37,559 nucleotides of DNA, taken from assembly GCF_009789225.1 (NCBI RefSeq), contig NZ_WSTA01000031.1, positions 1 through 37,559 of the forward strand, written 5' to 3'. Below are positions 16,459 to 24,425 of this stretch, one piece after another (the stretch's first letter is position 1; every line of letters starts with the position of its first letter). The notes beneath the pieces were generated by a model. That model had not been told where the DNA came from, did no database searches, and was given only the letters and a program-made list of their open reading frames with translations. Made by a program: the position numbers and the translations under genes. Source of the DNA: Agromyces seonyuensis. GTDB taxonomy: Bacteria; Actinomycetota; Actinomycetes; Actinomycetales; Microbacteriaceae.

Positions 16459-16497
16459 ACCGGCGGCCCCGGGGAGCCGCGGCGTTCTGTGCTGAGG

Positions 16498-17517
16498 TCA
16501 GGCGAGGGCGGCGCGCAGGAACGCGGCCACGAGCTCGCGCTGCGCGCCGTCGAGGAGGCCGATCGAGTGCTCCGTGCTCGGCAGCACCTCGAGCTCGGCG
16601 TCGACGCCGGCGGCGGCGAGCTCGTCGACGAAGCGCTGCGACTGGGAGAGCGGGATGAGCTCGGCGTCGCCGTGCAGCACGAGCACGGGCGGGTCGCTCG
16701 GGTCGGCTTGGGCGGCCGGGGTGGCCGCGGCGCGGCGCTCGAGGCATCCGTCGTCATCGACCTCGTCGGAGCCGGGCGCCGGGCAGTCGAGGTAGGCGGC
16801 GACGATGCCCTGCAGCCAGGTGCTCGCGCCGTCGGCCGCGAGGTCGGCGCTCGTCAGCCCGACCGGGCCGGAGAGTTCGACGACCGCGGCGACGCGGGCA
16901 TCCGCATCGAGCGGGCCCGACCCGCTCAGGCCGGCGAGTGCGGCGAGCTGCCCGCCGGCCGAACCGCCCAGGATGCCGATGCGAGCGGGGTCGACTCCCT
17001 GGAGCGCGGCCTGCTCGGGGTCGCGGAGCCAGCGGATGGCCGCCTGCACGTCGTCGAGCTGGGAGGGGAAGACGGCGTCGGGCACGAGCCGGTAGTCGAT
17101 CGAGACGGCGACGAACCCCTCGCTCGCGAGCCACTGGCACACGCGCCGCCAGTCGGAGTTGTCTTTGGCGCCGCGCTGCCAACTGCCGCCGTGCACGCTG
17201 ATGACGGCGGGCAGCGCGTCGACGGTGCTGACGGCCGGACGGCACACATCGAGCTCGAGCAGCGTGCCGTCGTCGGTCGTGGCGTACTCGACGCCCGCAT
17301 CGACGAGGACGTCGTCGGGAGCGTCGAAGGTGCGGATGCCGATGATCTCGCCGCCCTCGACCTCGCCGCTCGCGCCGCCGCCCGGCGGGTCGACGCGTTC
17401 GAGCGGCAGGTGGAAGCCGGAGAGTGCGGCGATGCCGACGAGCGCCACGGCGGTGGCGAGGGCGGCGGCGGCCCAGCGGCGTGCTCGGCGTCGGCCCGTC
17501 GATCGGTTCGGGTTCAC
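16498..17517 (-). CDS. Membrane-anchored or secreted alpha/beta-hydrolase (esterase)
   Basis: 339 residues. An Arg-rich start and one helix (AAAALATAVALVGIAAL) give a signal anchor or uncleaved signal. The hydrolase fold follows: VISVHGGSWQRG (about residue 107) is the oxyanion-hole HGG motif of the hormone-sensitive-lipase/BD-FAE group; ILGGSAGGQLAAL (about 180) holds the nucleophilic Ser; HGDAELIPL (about 280) the acidic residue; PSTEHSIG (about 315) the catalytic His. All three catalytic residues are present, so activity on an ester substrate outside the membrane is likely, but the substrate is unknown. The start is GTG 17517 with CGGAG six bases upstream. It is convergent with the unrecognised gene before it. 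Confidence 0.9.
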   Translation of the reverse strand: MNPNRSTGRRRARRWAAAALATAVALVGIAALSGFHLPLERVDPPGGGASGEVEGGEIIGIRTFDAPDDVLVDAGVEYATTDDGTLLELDVCRPAVSTVDALPAVISVHGGSWQRGAKDNSDWRRVCQWLASEGFVAVSIDYRLVPDAVFPSQLDDVQAAIRWLRDPEQAALQGVDPARIGILGGSAGGQLAALAGLSGSGPLDADARVAAVVELSGPVGLTSADLAADGASTWLQGIVAAYLDCPAPGSDEVDDDGCLERRAAATPAAQADPSDPPVLVLHGDAELIPLSQSQRFVDELAAAGVDAELEVLPSTEHSIGLLDGAQRELVAAFLRAALA

Positions 17518-17875
17518 GGGCGCTCCGAGGTCAGGTGGAAGGATGCTACGCCCCGCGCCCGCCCCGGCGAAATCGAAGCCGAGATTTGCTCAGTCGAGCA
17601 GTGCGAGCCCGGGATCCCCGGATTCACAGGGGAGGCGGAGGGGACTCCGCTAGGCTTGTGCGGTCGGTCTGGGACACCGTGCGCGAGCGCGGATGGGTTT
17701 GTGAGTCCCGAGGGCCGGTTCCACCGCGATCCGCGGCGGATAGTCACACGACGTATGTGCAACGGCCCCGGTTGATTCCACACCCGGGTTCACGACGCCG
17801 CGCTTGCGCGCGGGGTCGCCACATGCACGGGCGCGCCACGAGCGCGGCCCGCGAGCAGAACCCAGAAAGCACACC
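17518..17875 (+). promoter_or_regulatory. Long leader region of the DEAD-box helicase gene
   Basis: A 358-bp region with no convincing coding frame between a divergent esterase gene and the helicase. GACGCCGCGC at 17794-17803 pairs with GCGCGGGGTC at 17808-17817 (one G-G mismatch) around a TTGC loop, 58 nt before the ATG. A smaller CCGCG/CGCGG hairpin lies near 17728-17741. DEAD-box helicase genes often have long regulated 5' leaders, so a structured leader is plausible; promoter positions are not clear. Confidence 0.4.
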
Positions 17876-20098
17876 ATGCCGAAGAACAAGAAGCCCGCCG
17901 GCGGTCGCCCCGCCCGCAACTTCGACCCGAACTTCGCCGCAGCCAAGAAGGCCGCGAAGAAGCAGGCCGGCTCGCGCAGCCCCGGGCACCGCGGCTACCG
18001 CGCCCCCGAGGAGGCCCCCGCGGGCAAGGACCGCTGGAGCCGCGACGAGCGCGTCGCCGCCGGCCGCTCCACGCACCGCTCCACCCGTGAGGGCCGCGAA
18101 GAGCGCGCCCCGCGCGACGACCGCGCTCCCCGCCAGTACCGCGAGGACCGCCCCCAGCGCCGCTCCGACGACGACCGTCCGCGTCGGTACGACCGCGACG
18201 ACCGTGCGCCGCGCCGCGACGACCGTGGCGAGCGTCCGCAGCGCCGTTTCGAGGATGACCGTCCGCGTCGGTACGACCGCGACGACCGTGCGCCCCGTCG
18301 TGACGACCGCGATGACCGCGGCCCGCGTCGTGACGACCGCGGCGACCGCGGCCCGCGTCGCGATGACCGTGGCGAGCGTCCGCAGCGTCGTTTCGAGGAT
18401 GACCGTCCGCGTCGGTACGACCGTGACGAGCGTGCCCCGCGTCGTGACGACCGTGCCCCGCGTCGTGATGACCGCGATGACCGTGCGCCCCGTCGTGACG
18501 ACCGCGGCGACCGTGCCCCGCGTCGTGACGACCGCGGCGAGCGTCCGCAGCGCCGCTTCGATGACGCGCGCCCCCAGCGCCAGTTCCGCGAGGACCGCCC
18601 GCAGCGCGGTGCCGACCGCGGCGACCGCGGCCCCCGCCGCGACGACCGTCGCGAGTTCGACCGCCCCGGCTTCCAGGCCTCCGAGCGTCGGGCATCCTCG
18701 TTCTACCCGTCGCGCGAGGACCGTGCGCCCCGCACCGACCACGACGACGTCGTGCTCGAGCGCCTCGAGGCCGAGGCCATCCAGGCCGAGACCGTCGAGG
18801 GCGTGACCTTCGGCGACCTCGGCCTCGGTGGCAACATCGTCACGGCGCTCGCGGGCCTCGGCGCCGAGCACCCGTTCCCGATCCAGGCGGCGACCATCCC
18901 CGTCGTGCTCGAGGGCCGCGACGTCCTCGGACGCGGCAAGACCGGTTCCGGCAAGACCATCGCGTTCGGCGCGCCGACCGTCGAGCGTCTCGCGAACCTC
19001 TGGGCCGCCTCCGGCAAGGCCGGCGGCAAGCGCCAGATGGGCCGCGCCCCGCGCGCGATCATCCTCGCCCCGACGCGCGAGCTCGCCCTGCAGATCGACC
19101 GCACCGTGCAGCCCATCGCCCAGTCGATCGGCCTGTTCACGACCCAGGTCTACGGCGGCGTCCCCCAGGCCCGCCAGGTCGGCGCGCTCCGCCGCGGCGT
19201 CGACATCGTCATCGGCACCCCCGGCCGCATCGAGGACCTGCACCGGCAGGGCCACCTCGACCTCTCGGGCATCCAGATCACGGTGCTCGACGAGGCCGAC
19301 CACATGTGCGACCTCGGCTTCCTCGAGCCGGTGCAGCGCATCCTGCGCGAGACCCCCGCGGGCAGCCAGCGGCTGCTCTTCTCGGCCACGCTCGACACGG
19401 GCGTCGCCGCGCTCGTCGACGAGTTCCTCACGGACCCCGCCGTCCACGAGGTCGCCGGCGAAGAGGCATCCTCGTCGACCATCGAGCACCGCGTGCTCGT
19501 CATCGACAACCGCGACAAGCGCGACTTCGTCGCCCGCCTCGCCGACCGCAACGGCAAGACGCTCGTCTTCAGCCGCACCCGGGCGTTCGCCGAGGACCTC
19601 GTGCAGCACCTCGAGGACGCCGGCGTCTACGCCGTCGCCCTGCACGGCGACCTCAACCAGGCCAAGCGCACGCGCAACCTCGCGCAGCTCACGAGCGGCC
19701 GCGTCGACGTGCTCGTCGCGACCGACGTCGCCGCGCGCGGCATCCACGTCGACGACATCGATCTGGTCATCCAGGCCGACGCCCCCGACGAGTACAAGAC
19801 GTACCTGCACCGCGCCGGCCGCACCGGCCGCGCCGGCAAGGCGGGCCGCGTCGTGACCCTCATCCCGCGCAACCGTCAGCGCCGCATGGAGGACCTCCTC
19901 TCGCGCGCCGAGATCGCCGTGGACTTCGAGTTCGCCGAGCTCGGCGACGACGTGGTGCTCGAGATCGCCAACGGCGAGGTCGAGCTGCCCTCCGTCGCCG
20001 CGGGCACCCACGAGGGCGACCAGGATGACGAGGGCGTCGAGTTCCTCGTGATCGACGACGAGTTCGACGACATCGAGGTCGAGGCCGCGGCGAAGTAA
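17876..20098 (+). CDS. DEAD-box ATP-dependent RNA helicase with Arg/Asp-rich N-terminal tail
   Basis: 740 residues from ATG 17876. The frame stays open upstream to 17804, but MPKNKKPAGG is the natural family start. Residues about 1-55 are Lys/Arg-rich; about 60-280 consist of RRDDR, DRAPRR and RRFEDDRPRRYDR repeats, a disordered RNA-binding-type tail. The helicase core follows: Q motif near 310, GRGKTGSGKT (Walker A, about 353), PTRELALQ, TPGR, VLDEADHMCDLGF (about 468), LFSATL, LVFSRTR, DVAARGIHVDD and HRAGRTGRAG (about 645). All motifs are intact. It should unwind RNA, for example in ribosome assembly or mRNA decay, as RhlE/CsdA-type helicases do. Placing the long tail before the core is unusual relative to CsdA/RhlE, which carry it at the C-terminus. 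Confidence 0.95.
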   Translation: MPKNKKPAGGRPARNFDPNFAAAKKAAKKQAGSRSPGHRGYRAPEEAPAGKDRWSRDERVAAGRSTHRSTREGREERAPRDDRAPRQYREDRPQRRSDDDRPRRYDRDDRAPRRDDRGERPQRRFEDDRPRRYDRDDRAPRRDDRDDRGPRRDDRGDRGPRRDDRGERPQRRFEDDRPRRYDRDERAPRRDDRAPRRDDRDDRAPRRDDRGDRAPRRDDRGERPQRRFDDARPQRQFREDRPQRGADRGDRGPRRDDRREFDRPGFQASERRASSFYPSREDRAPRTDHDDVVLERLEAEAIQAETVEGVTFGDLGLGGNIVTALAGLGAEHPFPIQAATIPVVLEGRDVLGRGKTGSGKTIAFGAPTVERLANLWAASGKAGGKRQMGRAPRAIILAPTRELALQIDRTVQPIAQSIGLFTTQVYGGVPQARQVGALRRGVDIVIGTPGRIEDLHRQGHLDLSGIQITVLDEADHMCDLGFLEPVQRILRETPAGSQRLLFSATLDTGVAALVDEFLTDPAVHEVAGEEASSSTIEHRVLVIDNRDKRDFVARLADRNGKTLVFSRTRAFAEDLVQHLEDAGVYAVALHGDLNQAKRTRNLAQLTSGRVDVLVATDVAARGIHVDDIDLVIQADAPDEYKTYLHRAGRTGRAGKAGRVVTLIPRNRQRRMEDLLSRAEIAVDFEFAELGDDVVLEIANGEVELPSVAAGTHEGDQDDEGVEFLVIDDEFDDIEVEAAAK
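18165..18660 (+). repeat. In-frame repeats encoding RRDDR/DRAPRR tail
   Basis: Short units such as CGTCGTGACGACCG recur throughout. A segment of about 60 bp at 18221-18280 reappears at 18365-18424 with only one or two changes, a period of 144 bp or 48 codons. All units keep frame, so the tail probably grew by slippage or unequal recombination. Confidence 0.9.
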
Positions 20099-20113
20099 CC
20101 CCGGCACTGCCCC

Positions 20114-20152
20114 CGATGGGCGGGTCCGCGCATGGCGCGGGCCCGCCCATCG
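20114..20152 (+). terminator. Terminator after DEAD-box helicase gene
   Basis: CGATGGGCGGGTCCGCGC at 20114-20131 pairs with GCGCGGGCCCGCCCATCG at 20135-20152 with a single G-U pair and a 3-nt loop. It begins 16 nt after the stop codon. No strong T tract follows. Confidence 0.8.
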
Positions 20153-20166
20153 TCGCATCGTCTGGC

Positions 20167-20228
20167 CGCGAGTGGGTAGCGCGTGCGGGTGCGCAGGGCG
20201 CGGCACCCGCGCTGCCTACCCACTCGCG
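20167..20228. repeat. Long imperfect hairpin, REP-like intergenic element
   Basis: CGCGAGTGGGTAG at 20167-20179 pairs perfectly with CTACCCACTCGCG at 20216-20228. Inside, GCGGGTGC at 20185-20192 pairs with GCACCCGC at 20203-20210, with a 5+5-nt internal loop and a 10-nt apical loop. It follows directly on the helicase terminator, in the gap between two convergent genes. The size and two-stem form resemble extragenic palindromes, but only one copy is present here. Confidence 0.55.
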
Positions 20229-20294
20229 GATGGTGCGAGCGGAAGCGCTCGCCTGCAGCGCGAGTCGCGGCTCAGCCGCGGAGCGCGACGCCGG

Positions 20295-22406
20295 TCAGCC
20301 GCGGAGCGCGAGTGCGAAGGGCAGCACCGAGCCCGCTCCGGCGCGGCGCAGTTCGCGGGCCGCGACGGTGAGGGTCCAGCGGCTGTCGGCGAGGTCGTCG
20401 ACGAGGAGGACCGGGCCAGGCGGGAGGTCGAGCCCGGAGGCATCCAGACGGTTCCAGAGGCCGGCGAGCCGGAACGCGCTGTTGCCGCCGGGGCCGCCCG
20501 TCGGGCCGCCGTCGACGAGCGAGAGCGCCCCGAGGTAGGGGAGCCGCCCGATGCCGGCGAGGCCGCGGGCCAGGGAATCGACGAGCTCGGGGCGCGAGCG
20601 CGACGGCATCGCCACGACGGCGGCGGGGCGCTCGGCCCAGCCCCACTCGGCGAGCACCCGCACGCACGCGTCGAGCAGGGCCGGCGGCACCGGGGCGTCC
20701 GCGGCACCGGCGGCGAACAACTCGCGGAGCGGGCCGCCCCAGCCCAGGTCGGTGAGCCGCGCGAGTGCCCGGCCCTCCTCGGCGCGCTCGCCCGGCGCGA
20801 TGCGGCCCCTCGCGTCGATGCCGAGGCGGTCGGCGCCGGTCGGCCACTGGCCGCGCGGTTCGATCGGCACGCCGACGCGGTCGAGCGCCCCCTTGGCGGT
20901 GGTCGCCGCCTCGTCGTCGAGGCCGGTCGGGAACCAGGCGCCCGCGCAGTTGTCGCAGCGCCCGCACGGCACCGCCGTGTCGTCGTCGAGGGAGCGCTGC
21001 AAGTACTCCATGCGGCACCCGCGCGTCTGCTCGTACTCGATCATGTGCGCCTGCTCGGCGATGCGTTCGGCGGCGATGCGCTCGTAACGCGCGGCGTCGT
21101 AGACCCAGGGCTCGCCCGTGGCGACCCAGCCGCCGGAGACCCGGTGCACGGCGCCGTCGACGTCGAGCACCTTGAGCAGCAGTTCGAGCGGGGTGCGGCG
21201 CACGTCGACACGGGCCTCGAGCGCGGGCGTCGACGTCGGACGCTCCGGGTCGAGCGCGGCGAGGACGCGCTCGGCGCGGTCGCGGTCGGGCATGGACGCC
21301 GTCGCGAAGTAGTGCCAGATGTCGGGATCCTCGGCGCCCGGCAGCAGCAGCACGTCGGCGTTGTCGGTCGCGCGGCCGGCGCGGCCGACCTGCTGGTAGT
21401 ACGCGACGGGCGACGAGGGCGCGCCGAGGTGCAGCACGAAGCCGAGGTCGGGTTTGTCGAACCCCATGCCGAGGGCGCTCGTCGCGACGAGCGCCTTGAC
21501 CTCGTTGCGCTTCAGCATCCCCTCGGACTCGGCGCGCTCGTCGGGGTCGGTCTGGCCGGTGTACGCGCGCACCGCGTGACCGCGCTCCCGCAGCACGCGG
21601 GCGATGTCGACCGCCGCCGCGACCGTGAGCGTGTAGATGATGCCCGAACCCGGCAGCTCGTCGAGGTGGCTGATGAGCCACGCGAGGCGGCCAGTCGAAT
21701 CGGGCAGGCGCAGCACGCCGAGCCGCAGGGAGGCGCGGGCGAGCGGGCCGCGGATCGTCAGCACGTCGCCGGCCGCGCCCCCGAGCTGCTCCGCGACGTC
21801 GGCCACCACCCGGCTGTTGGCCGTCGCCGTCGTGGCGAGCACCGGCACCCCGGCCGGCAGCGCCGCGATGAGCTCGCGCAATCGCCGGTAGTCGGGCCGG
21901 AAGTCGTGGCCCCAGTCGCTGATGCAGTGCGCCTCGTCGACGACGAGGAGCCCCATCCGGCGCACCAGTGCCGGCAGTTGCTCGTCGCGGAAGCGCGGGT
22001 TGTTCAACCGCTCGGGGGAGACGAGCAGCACATCGACCTCGTCGGCGTCGAGCCGTGCGAGCACGTCGTCCCACTCGTGGGCGTTCGCCGAGTTGATCGC
22101 GACCGCCCGCACACCGGCGCGCTCGGCCGCGGCCACCTGGTCGCGCATGAGCGCGAGGAGCGGGGAGACGAGCACGGTCGGACCGGCGCCCGCCCGGCGC
22201 AGCAGGAGCGTCGCGACGAAGTACACGGCGGACTTGCCCCAGCCGGTGCGCTGCACGACGAGGGCGCGTCGCCGTCCGCCGACGAGGGCCTCGATCGCCT
22301 CGTACTGCCCGTCGTGGAACTCGGCGTCGTCGCGGCCGACGAGGTCGCGGAGCGCGGCGAGCGCGGCGGCGCGGCCCGCATCGGGGGAGTCGGGCGAAGC
22401 GGTCAT
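20295..22406 (-). CDS. RecQ-family DNA helicase with C-terminal phosphoribosyltransferase-like domain
   Basis: 703 residues from ATG 22406 (the frame is open to 22676, but that extension has no coding character and would overlap the next gene). VVQRTGWGKSAVYF (about residue 55) is Walker A, LVVDEAHCISDWGHDFRPDY the DEAH motif with RecQ aromatic loop, and YYQQVGRAGRA motif VI. A Cys4 zinc site follows: one Cys in RGCRMEYLQ and three in PCGRCDNC. The last 200 residues lack an HRDC domain and end in PGPVLLVDDLADSRWTLTVAA, which resembles the PRPP-binding loop of ComF-like phosphoribosyltransferases with the TG-T part degenerate. The helicase should unwind DNA 3' to 5' in repair; the role of the fused domain is unknown. 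No clear ribosome binding site. Confidence 0.93.
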   Translation of the reverse strand: MTASPDSPDAGRAAALAALRDLVGRDDAEFHDGQYEAIEALVGGRRRALVVQRTGWGKSAVYFVATLLLRRAGAGPTVLVSPLLALMRDQVAAAERAGVRAVAINSANAHEWDDVLARLDADEVDVLLVSPERLNNPRFRDEQLPALVRRMGLLVVDEAHCISDWGHDFRPDYRRLRELIAALPAGVPVLATTATANSRVVADVAEQLGGAAGDVLTIRGPLARASLRLGVLRLPDSTGRLAWLISHLDELPGSGIIYTLTVAAAVDIARVLRERGHAVRAYTGQTDPDERAESEGMLKRNEVKALVATSALGMGFDKPDLGFVLHLGAPSSPVAYYQQVGRAGRATDNADVLLLPGAEDPDIWHYFATASMPDRDRAERVLAALDPERPTSTPALEARVDVRRTPLELLLKVLDVDGAVHRVSGGWVATGEPWVYDAARYERIAAERIAEQAHMIEYEQTRGCRMEYLQRSLDDDTAVPCGRCDNCAGAWFPTGLDDEAATTAKGALDRVGVPIEPRGQWPTGADRLGIDARGRIAPGERAEEGRALARLTDLGWGGPLRELFAAGAADAPVPPALLDACVRVLAEWGWAERPAAVVAMPSRSRPELVDSLARGLAGIGRLPYLGALSLVDGGPTGGPGGNSAFRLAGLWNRLDASGLDLPPGPVLLVDDLADSRWTLTVAARELRRAGAGSVLPFALALRG

Positions 22407-22489
22407 CCCACCAGCATCCCCGATCCCTCCGACAACCGGGGACGGCGGGGCATCCTCGGCTTCGCGGGCACAGGCGGCACGCTGTGCGC

Positions 22490-22867
22490 ATGACGAACGC
22501 CGATGCGGAGCCGCGCGCCGCCGCCTACTGGATCTGCTGGCTCGTGGTGCTGCTCGCCGCCGGACTCTCCCTCGTGCTCTCGATCGTGCAGGTCGTGAAC
22601 GACGGCATCGGCAACGAGGATGCCCTCTACGCGGCGTCGCGCAGCACGGCGCTCCTCGTCGTGGCGGCGATCGCACCGCTCTTCCGCGCGGACGAGGCGC
22701 TGCTCGCGATCGCCGTCGCGCTGACGATCGTGCACGGCCTCGACGCCTACGTCGGCACCACGCAGGGCAGCGTCCTGCTGACCGTGCTGCCCATCGGGCT
22801 CTGCCTCGCCACCCTCATCTCGGCGACGTTCCTCGCCCGCAGCGACCGGGTGCGCGGGCGGCTCTGA
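22490..22867 (+). CDS. Small membrane protein, four predicted helices
   Basis: 125 residues from ATG 22490. Four hydrophobic segments can be read (YWICWLVVLLAAGLSLVLSI; STALLVVAAIAPLF; LLAIAVALTIVHGL; VLLTVLPIGLCLATLISATF). No family was recognised. No Shine-Dalgarno sequence is present; a weak CACGCT six bases before the ATG could be a -10 of leaderless type. A GTG two codons upstream (22484) is an alternative. The gene diverges from recQ with about 83 bp between them and is followed 47 bp later by a lipoprotein gene in the same direction. Confidence 0.7.
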   Translation: MTNADAEPRAAAYWICWLVVLLAAGLSLVLSIVQVVNDGIGNEDALYAASRSTALLVVAAIAPLFRADEALLAIAVALTIVHGLDAYVGTTQGSVLLTVLPIGLCLATLISATFLARSDRVRGRL

Positions 22868-22914
22868 GCCTGTTCTCGCACCGACGTCGCGTTTCCGATC
22901 CCCTGGAGCCGCAC

Positions 22915-23775
22915 ATGCGCGCGCGATCCCGCACGGCGCTCGTCACCTCCCTGAGCGCTGCCCTGAGTACCCTCGCGCTCGCGCTCGGCCTCGTCGGGTG
23001 CGCCGAACCCACGGTCGCCGAACCCACGGTCGCCGCAGCACCGCCGCCCGCCCGGATGGCCGCGATCGGCACCTCGCTCTCGGTCGCGTACGACAGCTGC
23101 GGGTTCGGCGACTGCCCGCAGTACAGCTGGTCGACCGGCACCAACGCCGTACTCGACTCCCACGCGACCCGCCTCGAGTCCGTCAACCCGGAGCTCGAGA
23201 GGGCGAACTACGCCGTCGCCGGGACGACGGCCGCGGGCCTCGACGCCCAGGCGGCCCAGGCCGTCGCGTTCGGGGCGGAGTACGTGACCGTCGACATCGG
23301 GGCCAATGACGCGTGCACCCCCACGACCGACGGGATGACCGAGACGGCGACGTTCACGACGCAGGTGCAGACCGCGCTCGACCGGATCGCGGCGGGCAAC
23401 GGCGGGCGGACGCGGATCTTCGTGTCGAGCATCCCGAACGTCGAACGCATCTGGGAGGTCGGCAAGGAGCGCGCCGCGGCACGCCTGATCTGGGAGACCA
23501 GCGGCATCTGCCAGTCCATGCTCGCCCGGCCGACGTCGACCGCGCACGCCGACGTGGAGCGCCGCGACGCCGTGCAGTCGCGCGTCGACGAGTACAACGC
23601 GGCGTTGCAGCAGGTCTGCGCGGCGACCCCGAACTGCACGTGGGACGGCGGGACCGTCGCCGACTACCGCTTCGTGCTGGCCGACATGTCGACGCTGGAC
23701 TACTTCCACCCGAGCATCGCGGGGCAGCGGAAGCTCGCGGCACTCACGTGGCCGAAGACGCCCTTCGGGAGCTGA
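22915..23775 (+). CDS. SGNH/GDSL-type hydrolase lipoprotein
   Basis: 286 residues from ATG 22915 with CTGGAG upstream. The signal sequence ends in the lipobox LVGC (Cys acylated), so it is tethered to the outer face of the membrane. The SGNH hydrolase blocks follow: AAIGTSLSVAYDS is block I with the nucleophile Ser, YAVAGTTA has the block II Gly, VDIGANDAC block III with the Asn, and DYFHPSIAG block V with the Asp-x-x-His pair. An esterase, lipase or cell-wall deacetylase role is possible; substrate unknown. Two EPTVA units right after the lipobox come from a 15-bp tandem duplication. Confidence 0.9.
   Translation: MRARSRTALVTSLSAALSTLALALGLVGCAEPTVAEPTVAAAPPPARMAAIGTSLSVAYDSCGFGDCPQYSWSTGTNAVLDSHATRLESVNPELERANYAVAGTTAAGLDAQAAQAVAFGAEYVTVDIGANDACTPTTDGMTETATFTTQVQTALDRIAAGNGGRTRIFVSSIPNVERIWEVGKERAAARLIWETSGICQSMLARPTSTAHADVERRDAVQSRVDEYNAALQQVCAATPNCTWDGGTVADYRFVLADMSTLDYFHPSIAGQRKLAALTWPKTPFGS
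23002..23031 (+). repeat. 15-bp perfect tandem duplication
   Basis: GCCGAACCCACGGTC occurs twice head to tail, giving two EPTVA units just after the lipid-modified Cys of the SGNH lipoprotein. It lengthens the flexible tether without changing frame. Confidence 0.95.
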
Positions 23776-23799
23776 CGGCACCGCTCGGGACGGCCGGCA

Positions 23800-24153
23800 T
23801 CAGCGCCCCCGCACGTCGAACTCGTCGATGTCGGCCGCGAGGTCGTCGCGGATGAGCAGGTCGCGGCGCACGTGGTCGCTGCGATAGGCGGCGCGGCCGA
23901 GCATATGGGCCGTCACCGGTTGGGTGAGCAGCTGGAACGTCATGACGATGACCGCCGTGGTCAGGTTGGCCCACGACGGCGAGGCGACGAGCACCGCGAC
24001 GAGCACGCTCGCGAGGCCGAGCACCTGCGGCTTCGTGCCCGCGTGGAGGCGCGTGAGGACGTCGGGGAAGCGGAGGATGCCGATGCCGGCCGCCATCGAC
24101 AGGAACGCCGAGAGCAGCACGAGCAGCGCGATGACGATCTCCCCGGCGCTCAC
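23800..24153 (-). CDS. mnhG: Mrp-type Na+/H+ antiporter subunit G
   Basis: 117 residues from GTG 24153. Three helices and the motif ILRFPDVLTRLHAGTKPQVLG are diagnostic of MnhG/MrpG. The C-terminal 40 residues are charged and cytoplasmic. The GTGA overlap with the mnhF stop indicates translational coupling. It is the last gene of the six-gene Mrp operon. The frame continues upstream to 24531, but that part is a shadow of mnhF. Confidence 0.95.
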   Translation of the reverse strand: MSAGEIVIALLVLLSAFLSMAAGIGILRFPDVLTRLHAGTKPQVLGLASVLVAVLVASPSWANLTTAVIVMTFQLLTQPVTAHMLGRAAYRSDHVRRDLLIRDDLAADIDEFDVRGR

Positions 24154-24425
24154 GAGGCATCCTGCTTTCCCATGAATCTGGCGATGGCCACGGTGCCGGT
24201 GAAGGCGAACAGCGCGAGCACGAGCAGCACCGGCAGCAGGTCGATGTTGCCGGTGAGGGCCATCGATGCGCCCGCGGCGCACATCGAGATGGCGAGCAGC
24301 ACGTCGGTCGCGAGCACCCGGTCGAGGATGCTGGGGCCGCGCACGATCCGCACGATGGCCGCGACGGCGCCGGCGGCGAACATGAGTCCGGCGACGATCG
24401 ACACGATCACGAGGAAGGGGCTCAT
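24150..24425 (-). CDS. mnhF: Mrp-type Na+/H+ antiporter subunit F
   Basis: 91 residues, three helices. IVRGPSILDRVLATDVLL is the MnhF/MrpF signature with its conserved Asp residues. The ATG sits in the ATGA overlap with the end of mnhE, and its own stop overlaps mnhG, so both junctions are four bases. A small integral subunit required for assembly of the Mrp complex. Confidence 0.95.
   Translation of the reverse strand: MSPFLVIVSIVAGLMFAAGAVAAIVRIVRGPSILDRVLATDVLLAISMCAAGASMALTGNIDLLPVLLVLALFAFTGTVAIARFMGKQDAS

Noticed and set aside
18165-18660. CRISPR-like regular repeats
   Set aside because: The repeats are contiguous, in frame and code for the helicase tail; there are no unique spacers.
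17744-20206. An 820-codon minus-strand frame opposite the DEAD-box helicase
   Set aside because: Its repeats mirror the helicase tail repeats and no domain is recognisable. The plus strand has all helicase motifs.
22407-22676. A 90-codon N-terminal extension of RecQ
   Set aside because: The extension is Arg/Pro-rich without similarity to RecQ and would overlap the start of the divergent membrane protein gene; ATG 22406 fits the family.
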